A stretch of 64,000 nt of DNA, taken from Taibaiella sp041660405. Lineage in GTDB: Bacteria; Bacteroidota; Bacteroidia; Chitinophagales; Chitinophagaceae. Both the position numbers and the translations under genes were made by a program. The notes beneath the pieces are model-generated. The model ran no database searches. It was not told the DNA's origin and saw only the letters and a program-made list of their open reading frames with translations. The stretch lies in the NCBI GenBank assembly GCA_041660405.1, contig JBAZWL010000005.1, positions 62,001 to 126,000 on the forward strand, in the 5' to 3' direction. Position 1 is the stretch's first letter. Each line of letters opens with the position of its first letter. This document shows, one piece after another, positions 10,434 through 19,343 of the stretch.

Positions 10434-10849
10434 TGGCTTGGTTTAATAATTATTCAATTAATCTGACGAAAATAAATTCGTATAGATCAATATCATTTTT
10501 TAAGGATATCAAAAATATCCCGACCCATATGTTTCTGTTTGGTCATTTATATCAGGCGACGAGACTGTGATCAGGCACCTGGCTTATAAATGTTGTTAAG
10601 AAAATAACAGATCATTTAAAAATGTTGTAGTCAAGCCAACTACAGTTATGTTTTTGTAAAGTATAGTAAGTTACTGTGATCAACTGCTGATAAAAATCAA
10701 GTGGTGATTGCTTACTTACTTTCAATTGCAAGATGAGAAATTAAATTCTAAATATGAAGCAAAAGTTACGCAATCGTTCCCGACAACGTTTGCATGCTTA
10801 TACATTTCAGGATAAAGAATTTGATTCTTCAAAAATGAAAGAAAGATGC
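10434..10849. other. Intergenic region holding the promoter of the 10433-to-136 operon
   Basis: 416 bases without a credible gene between the glycosidase-like gene and lacI. It contains the operator-like inverted repeat and downstream palindrome listed at 10704-10793. The rest is AT-rich and shows no other structure that I can support. Confidence 0.6.
10704..10793 (-). promoter_or_regulatory. Operator plus promoter of the minus-strand PUL operon
   Basis: An imperfect inverted repeat GCAATCGTT-N6-AACGTTTGC spans 10770-10793. Read on the minus strand its gene-proximal arm is AACGATTGCGTAA, the same as at the other promoters. A -7-like TCATCTTG lies at 10736-10729 and a GTAAGTAAGCAATCAC element at 10719-10704. 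Centre-to-centre distance here is about 70 bases, against 86-87 at the four plus-strand promoters. The leader to the gene start at 10433 would be long, about 270 bases. Confidence 0.55.
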
Positions 10850-11884
10850 TTACTTGATGGATGAATTCCGGATAAATAATTGAGGTTGTAGTACCCGTGA
10901 ATCGTATTGATAAATAGGACGTTTACTCTCCAGTAAATGAATCATTAATGAAGCAGCGTTTTCTCCCATTTCAAAAGCCTGCTGTCTTATTATGGAAAGA
11001 GAAGGCTCCAGATATTCAGTAAGATCCAGGTTGGAGAAGCCAATAAGGCCTAATTGTGCCGGTATTTTTATCTTGTTGGTTTTGCAATAGCGGAATACAT
11101 TGGTCGTAATTTTATCAGAACAGGCAAGAACTGCATCGGGTTTAATTTTCAGCTTCAGCAGTTTATCCATTTGCTCTTCTACTTCCTGGTAAAGCAATCC
11201 ACCATGATCACAATACTTTAGATGCGATGTATTCAATTTTATATCATGCTCTTTTAATGCTGCTTCATAGCCAGCAAGCCTTTCTTTGATAATGGAAAGA
11301 TGTGCCGCACTTCCCAGGAAAGCAATTTTCTTAAATCCATTCTGAATAAGATGTACAGTGGCATCATAAGCACCTCTATAATTATCAGAGGTAATATTGT
11401 ACGTATCAATTTTATCTGTAACCCTGTCAAAAAACACGAAGGGCATTCCCATCTGATGCAGCTTGGTGAGATGGCCAATACTTTCTGTTTCACTGGATAA
11501 AGAAATAAGAATACCATCTACCGAGCGTGATGCGAGATAGTTCATCGCATTTATTTCGCGTTCGAGGGATTCATGTGTTTGGGTTATAATAACATGGTAA
11601 CCATGCTCGTAAGCAACAGATTCAATTCCATTAATGATCTGCGAAAAAAAGCTATTCGCAATCTCACTCACTACTACACCTATGGATTTGCTGCGTCGGT
11701 CTTTCAGGTTTTGTGCTACCGGGTTAGGGCGGTAATTCACTTCTTCGGCATAAGCCAATACTAACTTTTTTGTCTCTTCGCTGATCTCATGACTATCTCT
11801 CAAAGCTCTTGATACTGTTGAGGTGGAAAAACCTAATGCCTTCGCAATATCCTTAATAGTAACGGTTTCAAACTTCATGGTCAC
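10850..11884 (-). CDS. LacI/GalR-family transcriptional regulator
   Basis: 344-aa DNA-binding regulator. The N-terminal helix-turn-helix (about residues 8-30: IKDIAKALGFSTSTVSRALRD) and hinge helix (NPVAQNLKDRRSKSIG) are canonical, followed by a periplasmic-binding-protein-like effector domain (about 65-335: VVSEIANSFFSQIINGIE, VFFDRV, LACSDKITTN, IGFSNLDLTEYLEPSLSIIRQ). Met1 or Met3 could be the start. It lies between the two divergently transcribed pectin operons and is the only LacI-type regulator in the window. It is therefore the best candidate to bind the recurring CGTTCCCGA/AACGATTGCG operators. The effector is probably a uronate or KDG-like catabolite (inference). Confidence 0.93.
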   Translation of the reverse strand: MTMKFETVTIKDIAKALGFSTSTVSRALRDSHEISEETKKLVLAYAEEVNYRPNPVAQNLKDRRSKSIGVVVSEIANSFFSQIINGIESVAYEHGYHVIITQTHESLEREINAMNYLASRSVDGILISLSSETESIGHLTKLHQMGMPFVFFDRVTDKIDTYNITSDNYRGAYDATVHLIQNGFKKIAFLGSAAHLSIIKERLAGYEAALKEHDIKLNTSHLKYCDHGGLLYQEVEEQMDKLLKLKIKPDAVLACSDKITTNVFRYCKTNKIKIPAQLGLIGFSNLDLTEYLEPSLSIIRQQAFEMGENAASLMIHLLESKRPIYQYDSRVLQPQLFIRNSSIK

Positions 11885-11968
11885 AAGTTAATGGTTTTAA
11901 GGCAATTTTAAAAGCCATTGCTAAGAAATTGGCTTGATATTTAGACCATAAACGGTCTTCTTCATGGG

Positions 11969-12060
11969 AACGTTTGCGTAAATATAAAGTCTTTGGGCAC
12001 AGGTTAAAAATTACAAAACCCGTATCATTACAGTGCATAAAAAGGAAAGTAATTACTTAC
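11969..12060 (+). promoter_or_regulatory. Operator half-site and promoter of the CE8-to-PL10 operon
   Basis: AACGTTTGCGTAAATA at 11969-11984 matches the gene-proximal arm and conserved flank of the operator; the distal arm is degenerate, so this is a half-site. A -7-like TATCATTA lies at 12023-12030. GAAAGT-AATT-ACTTAC at 12045-12060 is one mismatch from the GTAAGT-N4-ACTTAC palindrome. Spacing matches the promoters at 26121, 34730 and 41822. It lies 47 bases before the CE8 start. Confidence 0.55.
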
Positions 12061-12106
12061 CTGATTTTCCTATAGCCCAAATAAAGAATCCAAACCGGTC
12101 TTTGTA

Positions 12107-13087
12107 ATGAAAAAATATATCTCTTTACTACTAGCCTTTGCGCTCTTGTTTATACGTGCAAACGCACAACAGTATCCATCAGAACTTACTGTAGCTCAAG
12201 ATGGGTCAGGAGATTACAAAACTATCGGCGAAGCTATAAATGCGTTCCGTGCTTACTCCCCTGTTGCTTTGAAGTTGCATATTAAAAACGGCACTTACCA
12301 TGAGAAATTAGTATTACCACATTGGCTTACCAATATTACCATCGATGGCGAAAGCAGAGACCATACCATTATTACACATGACGATTTCTCCGGAAAGCCC
12401 CTCCCTGGCGGATTAGATTCTGCTACAGGAAGAGACAAGTTCAGCACTTTTAACTCTTATACCTTGCTGGTACAGGGAAATGATGTTACGATACAAAACC
12501 TGACTATACGAAATACTGCTGGTCGCGTGGGACAAGCTGTTGCACTGCATGTTGAAGGTGATCGCGTGATTATAAAAGACTGCAATCTGCTTGGCAACCA
12601 GGATACGTTGCTAACCGCCAATGACAGCAGCCGTCAGTACTATATCAACTGTTTCATAGAAGGCACCACTGACTTCATCTTCGGGCCAGCAACAGTAATA
12701 TTTCGTAAATGTACCATCCGCAGTTTATCGGACTCATACATCACCGCTGCGTCCACCACTCAAAAACAAAAATTTGGCTACGTATTTCTGGATTGCAAAT
12801 TGATAGCAAGCAGTGAAGCTAAGAAAGTTTACCTCGGGAGACCCTGGAGGCCTTACGCACGAACTGTATATCTCAACACCTCAATGGAGCCGCACATACG
12901 CCCGGAGGGTTGGGACAACTGGCGTAATGTTGAAAATGAAAAAACGGCTTACTATGCAGAATACCAATGCTCCGGCCAAGGAGCTAACAGCAAAGACAGG
13001 GTTATGTGGAGCCATCAACTTACAGATAAAGAAGCTAAAGAATATACGCTTAAAAATATTTTCGGGAACTGGAAACCAGCGCAATAA
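12107..13087 (+). CDS. Pectin methylesterase, CE8
   Basis: Removes methyl esters from homogalacturonan, opening it to lyases and polygalacturonases. 326 aa with signal peptide (about 1-20, IRANAQ). The right-handed beta-helix carries the CE8 signatures: GNQDTL (Gln165, Asp166), DFIFG (Asp189) and YLGRPW (Arg245), corresponding to the two catalytic Asp, the Gln and the Arg of characterised pectinesterases. First gene of a tightly packed operon; GH28 begins 7 bases after its stop. With a type I signal peptide and no lipobox or sorting domain it is probably periplasmic. Confidence 0.94.
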   Translation: MKKYISLLLAFALLFIRANAQQYPSELTVAQDGSGDYKTIGEAINAFRAYSPVALKLHIKNGTYHEKLVLPHWLTNITIDGESRDHTIITHDDFSGKPLPGGLDSATGRDKFSTFNSYTLLVQGNDVTIQNLTIRNTAGRVGQAVALHVEGDRVIIKDCNLLGNQDTLLTANDSSRQYYINCFIEGTTDFIFGPATVIFRKCTIRSLSDSYITAASTTQKQKFGYVFLDCKLIASSEAKKVYLGRPWRPYARTVYLNTSMEPHIRPEGWDNWRNVENEKTAYYAEYQCSGQGANSKDRVMWSHQLTDKEAKEYTLKNIFGNWKPAQ

Positions 13088-13094
13088 AACATAC

Positions 13095-14735
13095 ATGAAT
13101 ATCAGCAAACAACTTCTTACCCTTTCTCTTCTTTTGCCTGCACTATCGCATGCGCAAAAAAACGAAGTGTATTCCTGGGATAATCTACCTAAAATAGAAC
13201 AACCCGTTTTCAGGAAAGATACATTCAGTATTGTAGAATTTGGTGCAATCAATGATGGTATTTCCTTAAATACAAAAAGTATAAATGAAGCTATAAAAGA
13301 CTGTAGTAATAAGGGCGGTGGTGTAGTATTGGTGCCTGAAGGTTTATGGCTTACCGGACCAGTAGAAATGAAAAGCAATGTGAACCTGCATCTTAGAAGA
13401 GCTGCAATATTATTGTTCACTCGGGATAAAAGCCAATATCCTATAGTTGAGGGAAGTTATGAAGGTAAAAGTGCCGCACGTAATCAATCACCAATATGGG
13501 GAAAAGGGCTGGAAAATATTGCTATTACCGGCAACGGCGTTATTGATGGCAATGGAGATGTATGGCGTGCGGTGCATAAAGATCAACTTACAGAAGGACA
13601 ATGGAAGAGTAAAATAAAATCAGGCGGTGTATTAAGTGAAGATCAACATACCTGGTATCCCTCACAGCAATTTAAAGATGCTTCTACTCAAAAGAAAAAT
13701 ATGCTCCTGGCAGGTGGCAAAAAGCCTGAAGACTTTTCTGACATGAAAGATTTTCTTCGGCCTAACCTTGTTGCTTTGTCTGACTGCAATAAAGTTTTGT
13801 TAGAAGGCATTGTATTCCAAAATTCACCGGCATGGTGCCTGCATCCCTTGCTCTGCAATAATCTTACTATAAGAAATGTAACTACGAAGAACCCTGCTTA
13901 TGCACATAACGGAGATGGCATGGATATTGAATCCTGCAGCAATTTCCTGGTGGAAGGCTGTACGCTTGATGTAGGTGATGATGCTATCTGTATAAAATCG
14001 GGGAAGGATGAGGAAGGTCGAAAAAGGGGGAAACCTACACAAAACGGAATTGTACGTAACAATATCGTTTATAAGGGTCATGGCGGTTTTGTAATCGGCA
14101 GTGAAATGAGCGGTGGCGCAAAGAACATTTTTGTTGAGCACTGCACCTTTATGGGAACAGATAAAGGGCTTCGGTTTAAATCTACAAGGGGCAGAGGCGG
14201 CGTGGTTGAAAACATTTATGTTCGTAATATTTTCATGAAGGATATTGTACAGGAAGCTATATTCTTTGACCTGTATTACTTCGTAAAATTTGCTACGGAT
14301 GGAGAAAGGGACACCCGCCCTATAGTCAACGATGGCACGCCCGTGTTCAGGAATATGGTATTCGAAAATATTGTTTGCAACGGCGCAAATAAAGGCATTT
14401 TCATCCGTGGCCTTCCGGAGATGCCGGTACAGAATATTACAATAAAAAACAGCAAATTACATACTGATAAAGGTGTAGAGCTTACCGATGCCAAAGATAT
14501 TGTAATAGAAAATGTAACCTTAAACTGTGAGAAAAATCCGGTAGTTAATATTGACAATGGGGCAAACATAATGCTTAATGGAGTTAAGTACCCTAAAGAA
14601 ACAACCCAATTACTCTATATAACCGGTAGTGCCAGTAAAAATATTTCTCTTCAAAATAGTGGTTTAAAAAAAGGAAGTAATCTATTGAAAACGGATGGTT
14701 CAATAGACGCCTCTGTATTGAAAATCGAAAACTAA
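13095..14735 (+). CDS. GH28 polygalacturonase-type glycoside hydrolase
   Basis: Hydrolyses alpha-1,4-galacturonosyl linkages in pectin fragments. I chose the ATG at 13095 (546 aa) because it gives a signal peptide (about 1-20, ALSHAQ). The longer frame from 12813 reads through the CE8 gene and is spurious. GH28 catalytic blocks are all present: NGDGMD (Asp274/Asp277), GDD (Asp295, Asp296), GHGG (His329) and RFK (Arg360, Lys362). The WRAVHKDQLTE insertion is shared with the second GH28 of this window (34868). That insertion suggests the exo-acting/oligogalacturonide subgroup common in Bacteroidota PULs (inference). Probably periplasmic. Confidence 0.94.
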   Translation: MNISKQLLTLSLLLPALSHAQKNEVYSWDNLPKIEQPVFRKDTFSIVEFGAINDGISLNTKSINEAIKDCSNKGGGVVLVPEGLWLTGPVEMKSNVNLHLRRAAILLFTRDKSQYPIVEGSYEGKSAARNQSPIWGKGLENIAITGNGVIDGNGDVWRAVHKDQLTEGQWKSKIKSGGVLSEDQHTWYPSQQFKDASTQKKNMLLAGGKKPEDFSDMKDFLRPNLVALSDCNKVLLEGIVFQNSPAWCLHPLLCNNLTIRNVTTKNPAYAHNGDGMDIESCSNFLVEGCTLDVGDDAICIKSGKDEEGRKRGKPTQNGIVRNNIVYKGHGGFVIGSEMSGGAKNIFVEHCTFMGTDKGLRFKSTRGRGGVVENIYVRNIFMKDIVQEAIFFDLYYFVKFATDGERDTRPIVNDGTPVFRNMVFENIVCNGANKGIFIRGLPEMPVQNITIKNSKLHTDKGVELTDAKDIVIENVTLNCEKNPVVNIDNGANIMLNGVKYPKETTQLLYITGSASKNISLQNSGLKKGSNLLKTDGSIDASVLKIEN

Positions 14736-14769
14736 CATTTATTTCTGCATAGGCTGGATGCAATAAACT

Positions 14770-16038
14770 ATGGTACAACAAAAGAGATATATCGTTCCCC
14801 TTATCCTGATCATTTCCTTGTTCTTCTTATGGGGCTTTGCTCATAACCTGAATCCGATCCTGATTCCGCACCTTAAAAAAGCATGCCAACTCAACGATAC
14901 AGAATCTGCGTTAATAGACTCCTCTTTCTTTATTGCTTACTTTTTGATGGCTTTACCTGCAGCTTATTTCATGAATAAGTTTGGTTACAAAGGTGGAATC
15001 ATTATCGGGCTCATCCTGTTTGCCTGCGGTGCATTCCTGTTTAATCCTGCAGCAGACACTCGTCAGTTTGGGCTTTTTCTTTTCGCCCTTTTTGTAATTG
15101 CGAGTGGGCTTACTTTTTTAGAAACAGCTGCCAACCCTTATGTCAACGAATTGGGTGATATAAAAACATCTACACAAAGGCTTAACCTCGCGCAGTCTTT
15201 TAACGGGCTGGCACAGACATTAGCCCCATTGATCGGTGGAGAATTTATTCTTTCTGGAACTACCTTGGATAACAGTGCTTTATCCTCTATGAATCCTCAA
15301 CAATTATCGGCTTACCTGGATGCAGAAGCAAGTTCTGTAAAGCTACCGTATCTGATTATCGGGCTGGTAGTCCTACTGGTAGCGCTCCTGATATGGAGAA
15401 CGCCTTTGCCGGATATACAAGAAGAAAAAGATAATGAGCTGGAAATAAAAGGCTCCATTTTTAAAGAAAAAAACCTGATGTTCAGTATACTAGCTCAGTT
15501 CTTTTATGTAGGTGCGCAGGTTGGCATTGCCAGTTTTTTTATACGGTATTGTTTTTATACAGATGTTGTTCCGGAAAAAGAAGCATCACGACTACTGGCT
15601 GCAGCATTACTTGCATTTATGATCGGAAGATTTATCGGTACATTTCTGATGAAATATATTGCTCCATGGAAACTACTGCTTACATATTCTACACTTAGTA
15701 TCATACTGATTATCACCTCTGTTATTATTTCAGGAAGGTCCGGGATATATAGCCTGATGGGGGTTGAATTTTTCATGTCCATTATGTTCCCTACTATATT
15801 TTCTCTTGGTATTCATGGCTTGGGTACAAAACGTAAACGTGGATCGTCATTACTCGTGATGTCAATAGTTGGCGGTGCAATCATTCCATTGCTAATGGGA
15901 CGGGTTTCTGATCTCACAAAAGGTAATATTCAAATAGCTTATCTGATACCCGGTGTTTGTTTTGCTGTTGTACTGCTTTTTGCTTTATCACACAGAAAAC
16001 ATAAAAGCAGGGAAAGTGTTATAATATCCAGTCATTAA
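14770..16038 (+). CDS. fucP: FucP-type MFS sugar:proton symporter
   Basis: Inner-membrane major facilitator with about 12 hydrophobic segments, 422 aa. The N-terminus (LFFLWGFAHNLNPILIPHLKK) and LTFLETAANPYVNELG match the L-fucose/hexose permease (FHS) family. The next four enzyme genes resemble a deoxy-sugar oxidation route, so the substrate is probably L-fucose or a related 6-deoxy or hexose sugar released from pectin. The symbol reflects family and context; transport specificity is not proven. Gap to the upstream GH28 is 34 bases. Confidence 0.82.
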   Translation: MVQQKRYIVPLILIISLFFLWGFAHNLNPILIPHLKKACQLNDTESALIDSSFFIAYFLMALPAAYFMNKFGYKGGIIIGLILFACGAFLFNPAADTRQFGLFLFALFVIASGLTFLETAANPYVNELGDIKTSTQRLNLAQSFNGLAQTLAPLIGGEFILSGTTLDNSALSSMNPQQLSAYLDAEASSVKLPYLIIGLVVLLVALLIWRTPLPDIQEEKDNELEIKGSIFKEKNLMFSILAQFFYVGAQVGIASFFIRYCFYTDVVPEKEASRLLAAALLAFMIGRFIGTFLMKYIAPWKLLLTYSTLSIILIITSVIISGRSGIYSLMGVEFFMSIMFPTIFSLGIHGLGTKRKRGSSLLVMSIVGGAIIPLLMGRVSDLTKGNIQIAYLIPGVCFAVVLLFALSHRKHKSRESVIISSH

Positions 16039-16062
16039 ATAAAAAGTAAATTAAACACAACA

Positions 16063-16824
16063 ATGTTTAACCTCAATCAAAAAACAGCAGTGATAACCGG
16101 TGCCGGAAGTGGGATCGGAAAAGCTACTGCTAAAGTATTGGCCAGACAAGGCGCTGTTGTATATGCTCTTGACCTGAATGAAGATGCAATTGCAAATACA
16201 GTCAAAGAAATAAACCAGGACGGTGGACAAAGCTTTCCACTGGTTTGTAATGTTACAGATCAGGTACAGGTAAAAAGCAGTCTTGCCCAAACAAAGGCTA
16301 TGGACATCCTGGTAAACTGTGCAGGTATATCACATATTGGCAAAGCAGATAATACGAGTGAAGAAGATTTTGATCGCATATACCAGGTCAATGTGAAAGG
16401 TACTTATAATTGTCTTCACGAGGCTATTCCATTGTTGAAGGATAAAGGTGGCGTGATACTGAATATGGCTTCTATAGCCAATAATGTAGGACTTCCTGAT
16501 CGTTTTGCCTACTCTATGAGTAAAGGAGCGGTATTAGGTATGACCTTATCCGTTGCAAAAGATTATCTGGCTAATGGCATCCGTTGCAATTGTATTTCGC
16601 CAGCGAGGGTTCATACTCCTTTTGTTGATAATTTTCTTGCCAAAACATATCCCGGACAAGAAGCAGAGATGTTTGAAAAACTCTCAAAAACACAACCCAT
16701 AGGCCGTATGGCCAGGCCTGAAGAGATCGCAAATCTAATTTTATATTTATGTTCAGATGAAGCGTCCTTTATAACAGGCTGTGATTACCCTATTGATGGT
16801 GGGTTCATTAAATTAAACAATTAA
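16063..16824 (+). CDS. SDR dehydrogenase, probable 2-keto-3-deoxy-L-fuconate dehydrogenase
   Basis: 253-aa short-chain dehydrogenase with the NAD-binding TGAGSGIG (12-19), NCAG motif, catalytic Ser137, Tyr150 and Lys154 (YSMSK) and a C-terminal DGGFIK. In the non-phosphorylating L-fucose route of Xanthomonas an SDR oxidises 2-keto-3-deoxy-L-fuconate to the 2,4-diketo acid, which a FAH-family enzyme then cleaves. The gene immediately downstream is such a FAH protein, 13 bases away, supporting this role. A generic sugar-alcohol or KduD-like dehydrogenase is the alternative. Confidence 0.78.
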   Translation: MFNLNQKTAVITGAGSGIGKATAKVLARQGAVVYALDLNEDAIANTVKEINQDGGQSFPLVCNVTDQVQVKSSLAQTKAMDILVNCAGISHIGKADNTSEEDFDRIYQVNVKGTYNCLHEAIPLLKDKGGVILNMASIANNVGLPDRFAYSMSKGAVLGMTLSVAKDYLANGIRCNCISPARVHTPFVDNFLAKTYPGQEAEMFEKLSKTQPIGRMARPEEIANLILYLCSDEASFITGCDYPIDGGFIKLNN

Positions 16825-16837
16825 ATAGAAAGCAACG

Positions 16838-17695
16838 ATGAAACTTATACGCTTTGGAGATTTGAATAAAGAAAAAACAGGGATAGAAATTGAAGGGATA
16901 CGATATGATACTTCTGCTTTCGGAGAAGATTATAATGAAGCCTTTTTTGAAAATGATGGTTTAAACAGATTACAAAAATTCCTGAACGACAATAAAGAAA
17001 AATTGTCTGTAATACCCACTGATAGCAGGTTAGGAAGCCCAATAGCACGGCCTTCAAAAATTGTTTGTATTGGCCTTAATTATGCTGATCATGCCAGGGA
17101 AACTAACGCAACCATTCCTACAGAGCCTATTTTATTTTTTAAATCCGCTACCGCACTAACTGGCCCCAATGACAATATTACTATTCCTAAAAACTCTGTA
17201 AAAACAGATTGGGAAGTCGAGTTGGCTGTTGTAATCGGTAAAAAAGCAAGTTATGTAGATGAAGCCGAAGCTATGGATTATGTTGCTGGCTATGCATTAC
17301 ACAATGATCTTAGTGAAAGAGAATTTCAATTGGAACGTAATGGCACCTGGGATAAAGGTAAAGGTTGCGACACTTTTGCACCATTAGGTCCTTATCTCGT
17401 TACCAAAGACGAGATAAAAGATATTGATAATCTGCGGCTATGGTTAAAAGTAAATGGCAAGACGATGCAGGATGGTAATACTTCAAATTTTATCTTTCGC
17501 ATCCCCTACCTCATTTCTTACGTTAGTCAGTTCATGACCTTATTACCCGGAGATGTAATTTCAACAGGAACACCGGCTGGCGTGGGTTTAGGATTTTCAC
17601 CCACTATTTACCTTAAACCGGGCGACATCTGTGAACTGGGGATTGATGGCCTCGGAATTGCGAGGCAAAATGTTGTAGCTTATGCAAAAAATTGA
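16838..17695 (+). CDS. Fumarylacetoacetate hydrolase-family protein, probable 2,4-diketo-3-deoxy-L-fuconate hydrolase
   Basis: 285 aa. The C-terminal two thirds is the FAH fold: IVCIGLNYADHARE, EPILFFK, WEVELAVVIG (metal-binding Glu residues), SEREFQLER, KGCDTFAPLGP and GDVISTGTPAGVG. The N-terminal 60 residues are the small domain usual in this subfamily. Members hydrolyse acylpyruvates, including 2,4-diketo-3-deoxy-L-fuconate to pyruvate plus lactate; the flanking SDR and lactonase genes favour that reaction. The stop overlaps the next gene by 14 bases (17682-17695), indicating translational coupling. Confidence 0.82.
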   Translation: MKLIRFGDLNKEKTGIEIEGIRYDTSAFGEDYNEAFFENDGLNRLQKFLNDNKEKLSVIPTDSRLGSPIARPSKIVCIGLNYADHARETNATIPTEPILFFKSATALTGPNDNITIPKNSVKTDWEVELAVVIGKKASYVDEAEAMDYVAGYALHNDLSEREFQLERNGTWDKGKGCDTFAPLGPYLVTKDEIKDIDNLRLWLKVNGKTMQDGNTSNFIFRIPYLISYVSQFMTLLPGDVISTGTPAGVGLGFSPTIYLKPGDICELGIDGLGIARQNVVAYAKN

Positions 17696-18512
17696 TGCAC
17701 ACCAGCATTTCTGGAAGTACAACAAAGTAAAAGATGGATGGATCACCGGAAAAATGAAAGTGATCCAGAAAGACTTTATGCCGGAAGATCTTGAGCCTGT
17801 TTTAAAAGCTCAGGGAATAAATGGTTGTGTTGCAATTCAATCAGATCAATCTGAAGAAGAAAATAATTTCCTGCTTAATTGTGCCGATAAACATGAATGG
17901 ATAAGAGGTGTAATTGGTTGGATAGATTTGCAACAGCCTGAGGTTATAGAACAATTAGATCATTACCGCTCCTTTCCGAAATTGAAAGGCTTCCGACATA
18001 TTTTGCAAAGTGAAACAGACCGTGCATTGATGTTGCGTCCAGCCTTCAGCACGGGTATTGAGGCCTTGTTAAAGTATAATTTCACTTATGATATCCTGGT
18101 TCATCCGGATCAATTAATATTTGCAAGAGAGCTTGCGCTTCGTTTTCCGGAACAGAAATTTATTTTGGATCACATTGGAAAACCTGATATCAAACGTGGT
18201 AGTTCAACAGATTGGGAAGAAGACATCAAACTGCTTGCCACTTGTAAAAATGTGTATTGTAAAATATCTGGAATGGTAACAGAAGCAGATTGGAAAAAGT
18301 GGAAACCGGAACAGATCAAACCTTATTTAGATACGGTGGTAAATGCTTTTGGCATAAATAGAATAATGTTTGGAAGCGACTGGCCTGTATGTCTTTTGGC
18401 AGCACAATATGAAGAAGTATCAGGCCTGGCAGAAGAATATTTTTCTTCATTTTCTGCAGGGGAACAAGAATCATTCTGGTCTGGCAATGCGGTATCGTTT
18501 TACAATTTATAA
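17682..18512 (+). CDS. Amidohydrolase-superfamily lactonase, probable L-fuconolactonase
   Basis: 276-aa TIM-barrel metal hydrolase of the amidohydrolase_2 type. Metal and catalytic residues are visible: DAHQHFW (HxH at the N-terminus), DILVHPDQ, ILDHIGKPDI and FGSDWPVC (terminal Asp). The family includes L-fucono-1,5-lactonase and L-rhamnono-lactonase. It overlaps the FAH gene and is followed after 16 bases by an SDR that would supply its lactone substrate. A 4-sulfomuconolactonase-like role is possible by family but not by context. Confidence 0.82.
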   Translation: MQKIDAHQHFWKYNKVKDGWITGKMKVIQKDFMPEDLEPVLKAQGINGCVAIQSDQSEEENNFLLNCADKHEWIRGVIGWIDLQQPEVIEQLDHYRSFPKLKGFRHILQSETDRALMLRPAFSTGIEALLKYNFTYDILVHPDQLIFARELALRFPEQKFILDHIGKPDIKRGSSTDWEEDIKLLATCKNVYCKISGMVTEADWKKWKPEQIKPYLDTVVNAFGINRIMFGSDWPVCLLAAQYEEVSGLAEEYFSSFSAGEQESFWSGNAVSFYNL

Positions 18513-18528
18513 TTACTATTTCAAAATT

Positions 18529-19317
18529 ATGAATCTTGGTTTAAAAGATAAGATCATTATAGTAACAGGTGGTGCAAAAGGTATTGGAGCAGGCATTGCA
18601 CGTGTTCTTGCAGCAGAGCAAGCTGTACCAATAATTATAGGCAGAAACGAACAGGATAATACTATATTGGTAAAAGAGTTGAAAGAAAAAGGCCAGGCCT
18701 CCTATCAATTCACAGCTGAACTGGCAAATCCTGATCAATGTAAAATAGTAATAGAAACAATTAAAGCTAAATTTGGCCGGATAGACGGCCTGGTCAACAA
18801 TGCAGGTGTAAACGACGGTGTAGGGCTGGAGCATGGGAGTTATGAAACCTTTGTTGCCAGTTTGCATAAGAACCTGGTACATTATTATCTGATAGCTCAT
18901 CATGTATTACCTGAATTAATAAAATCGAGAGGAAGCATTGTAAATATTACTTCAAAAACTGCGGAAACCGGACAGGGTAATACTTCCGGATATGCAGCAG
19001 CAAACGGAGGCAGGAATGCACTTACACGTGAATGGGCCGTAGAATTATTGAAGTATAGGATTCGTGTAAATGCCATTGTAGTAGCCGAATGTATGACACC
19101 ACAATATGAATCATGGATTAAAACTTTAAAAAATGCACAAGAGAAATTAGCAGAGATCACAAATAAAATTCCACTGGAACATCGGATGACTACTACAGAA
19201 GAAATTGCAAATATGACTGCGTTTCTTTTAAGTGAGCGATCAAGCCATACCACAGGACAAATCATTCATGTGGATGGAGGATATGTGCATCTGGATAGGG
19301 CCTTAGCAAACGCTTAA
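18529..19317 (+). CDS. SDR dehydrogenase, probable L-fucose (aldose) dehydrogenase with YxxxN active site
   Basis: 262 aa starting at the ATG at 18529; the longer frame from 18370 lies inside the lactonase gene. It has a TGGAKGIG cofactor motif (13-20), NNAGVNDG and Ser142. Where the SDR family has Tyr-x-x-x-Lys it reads GYAAANGG, Tyr155 with Asn159 in place of lysine. By context it would oxidise L-fucose or a similar aldose to the lactone, the first step before the lactonase. The Lys-to-Asn change may alter catalysis or define a subfamily. Confidence 0.72.
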   Translation: MNLGLKDKIIIVTGGAKGIGAGIARVLAAEQAVPIIIGRNEQDNTILVKELKEKGQASYQFTAELANPDQCKIVIETIKAKFGRIDGLVNNAGVNDGVGLEHGSYETFVASLHKNLVHYYLIAHHVLPELIKSRGSIVNITSKTAETGQGNTSGYAAANGGRNALTREWAVELLKYRIRVNAIVVAECMTPQYESWIKTLKNAQEKLAEITNKIPLEHRMTTTEEIANMTAFLLSERSSHTTGQIIHVDGGYVHLDRALANA

Positions 19318-19343
19318 GTGATATTTTTCAAAAAAATTCTATC

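Noticed and set aside
10434..10849. Small ORFs in the lacI/glycosidase gap
   Set aside because: Short, without ribosome-binding context or homology; the stretch is explained by regulatory elements.
12813..13094. 94-residue N-terminal extension of the GH28 gene
   Set aside because: It overlaps CE8 in another frame; the ATG at 13095 opens a clean signal peptide and fits the 7-base operon gap.
18370..18528. Extension of the second SDR into the lactonase gene
   Set aside because: Out-of-frame reading of a well-supported upstream gene; ATG 18529 gives the normal SDR start.
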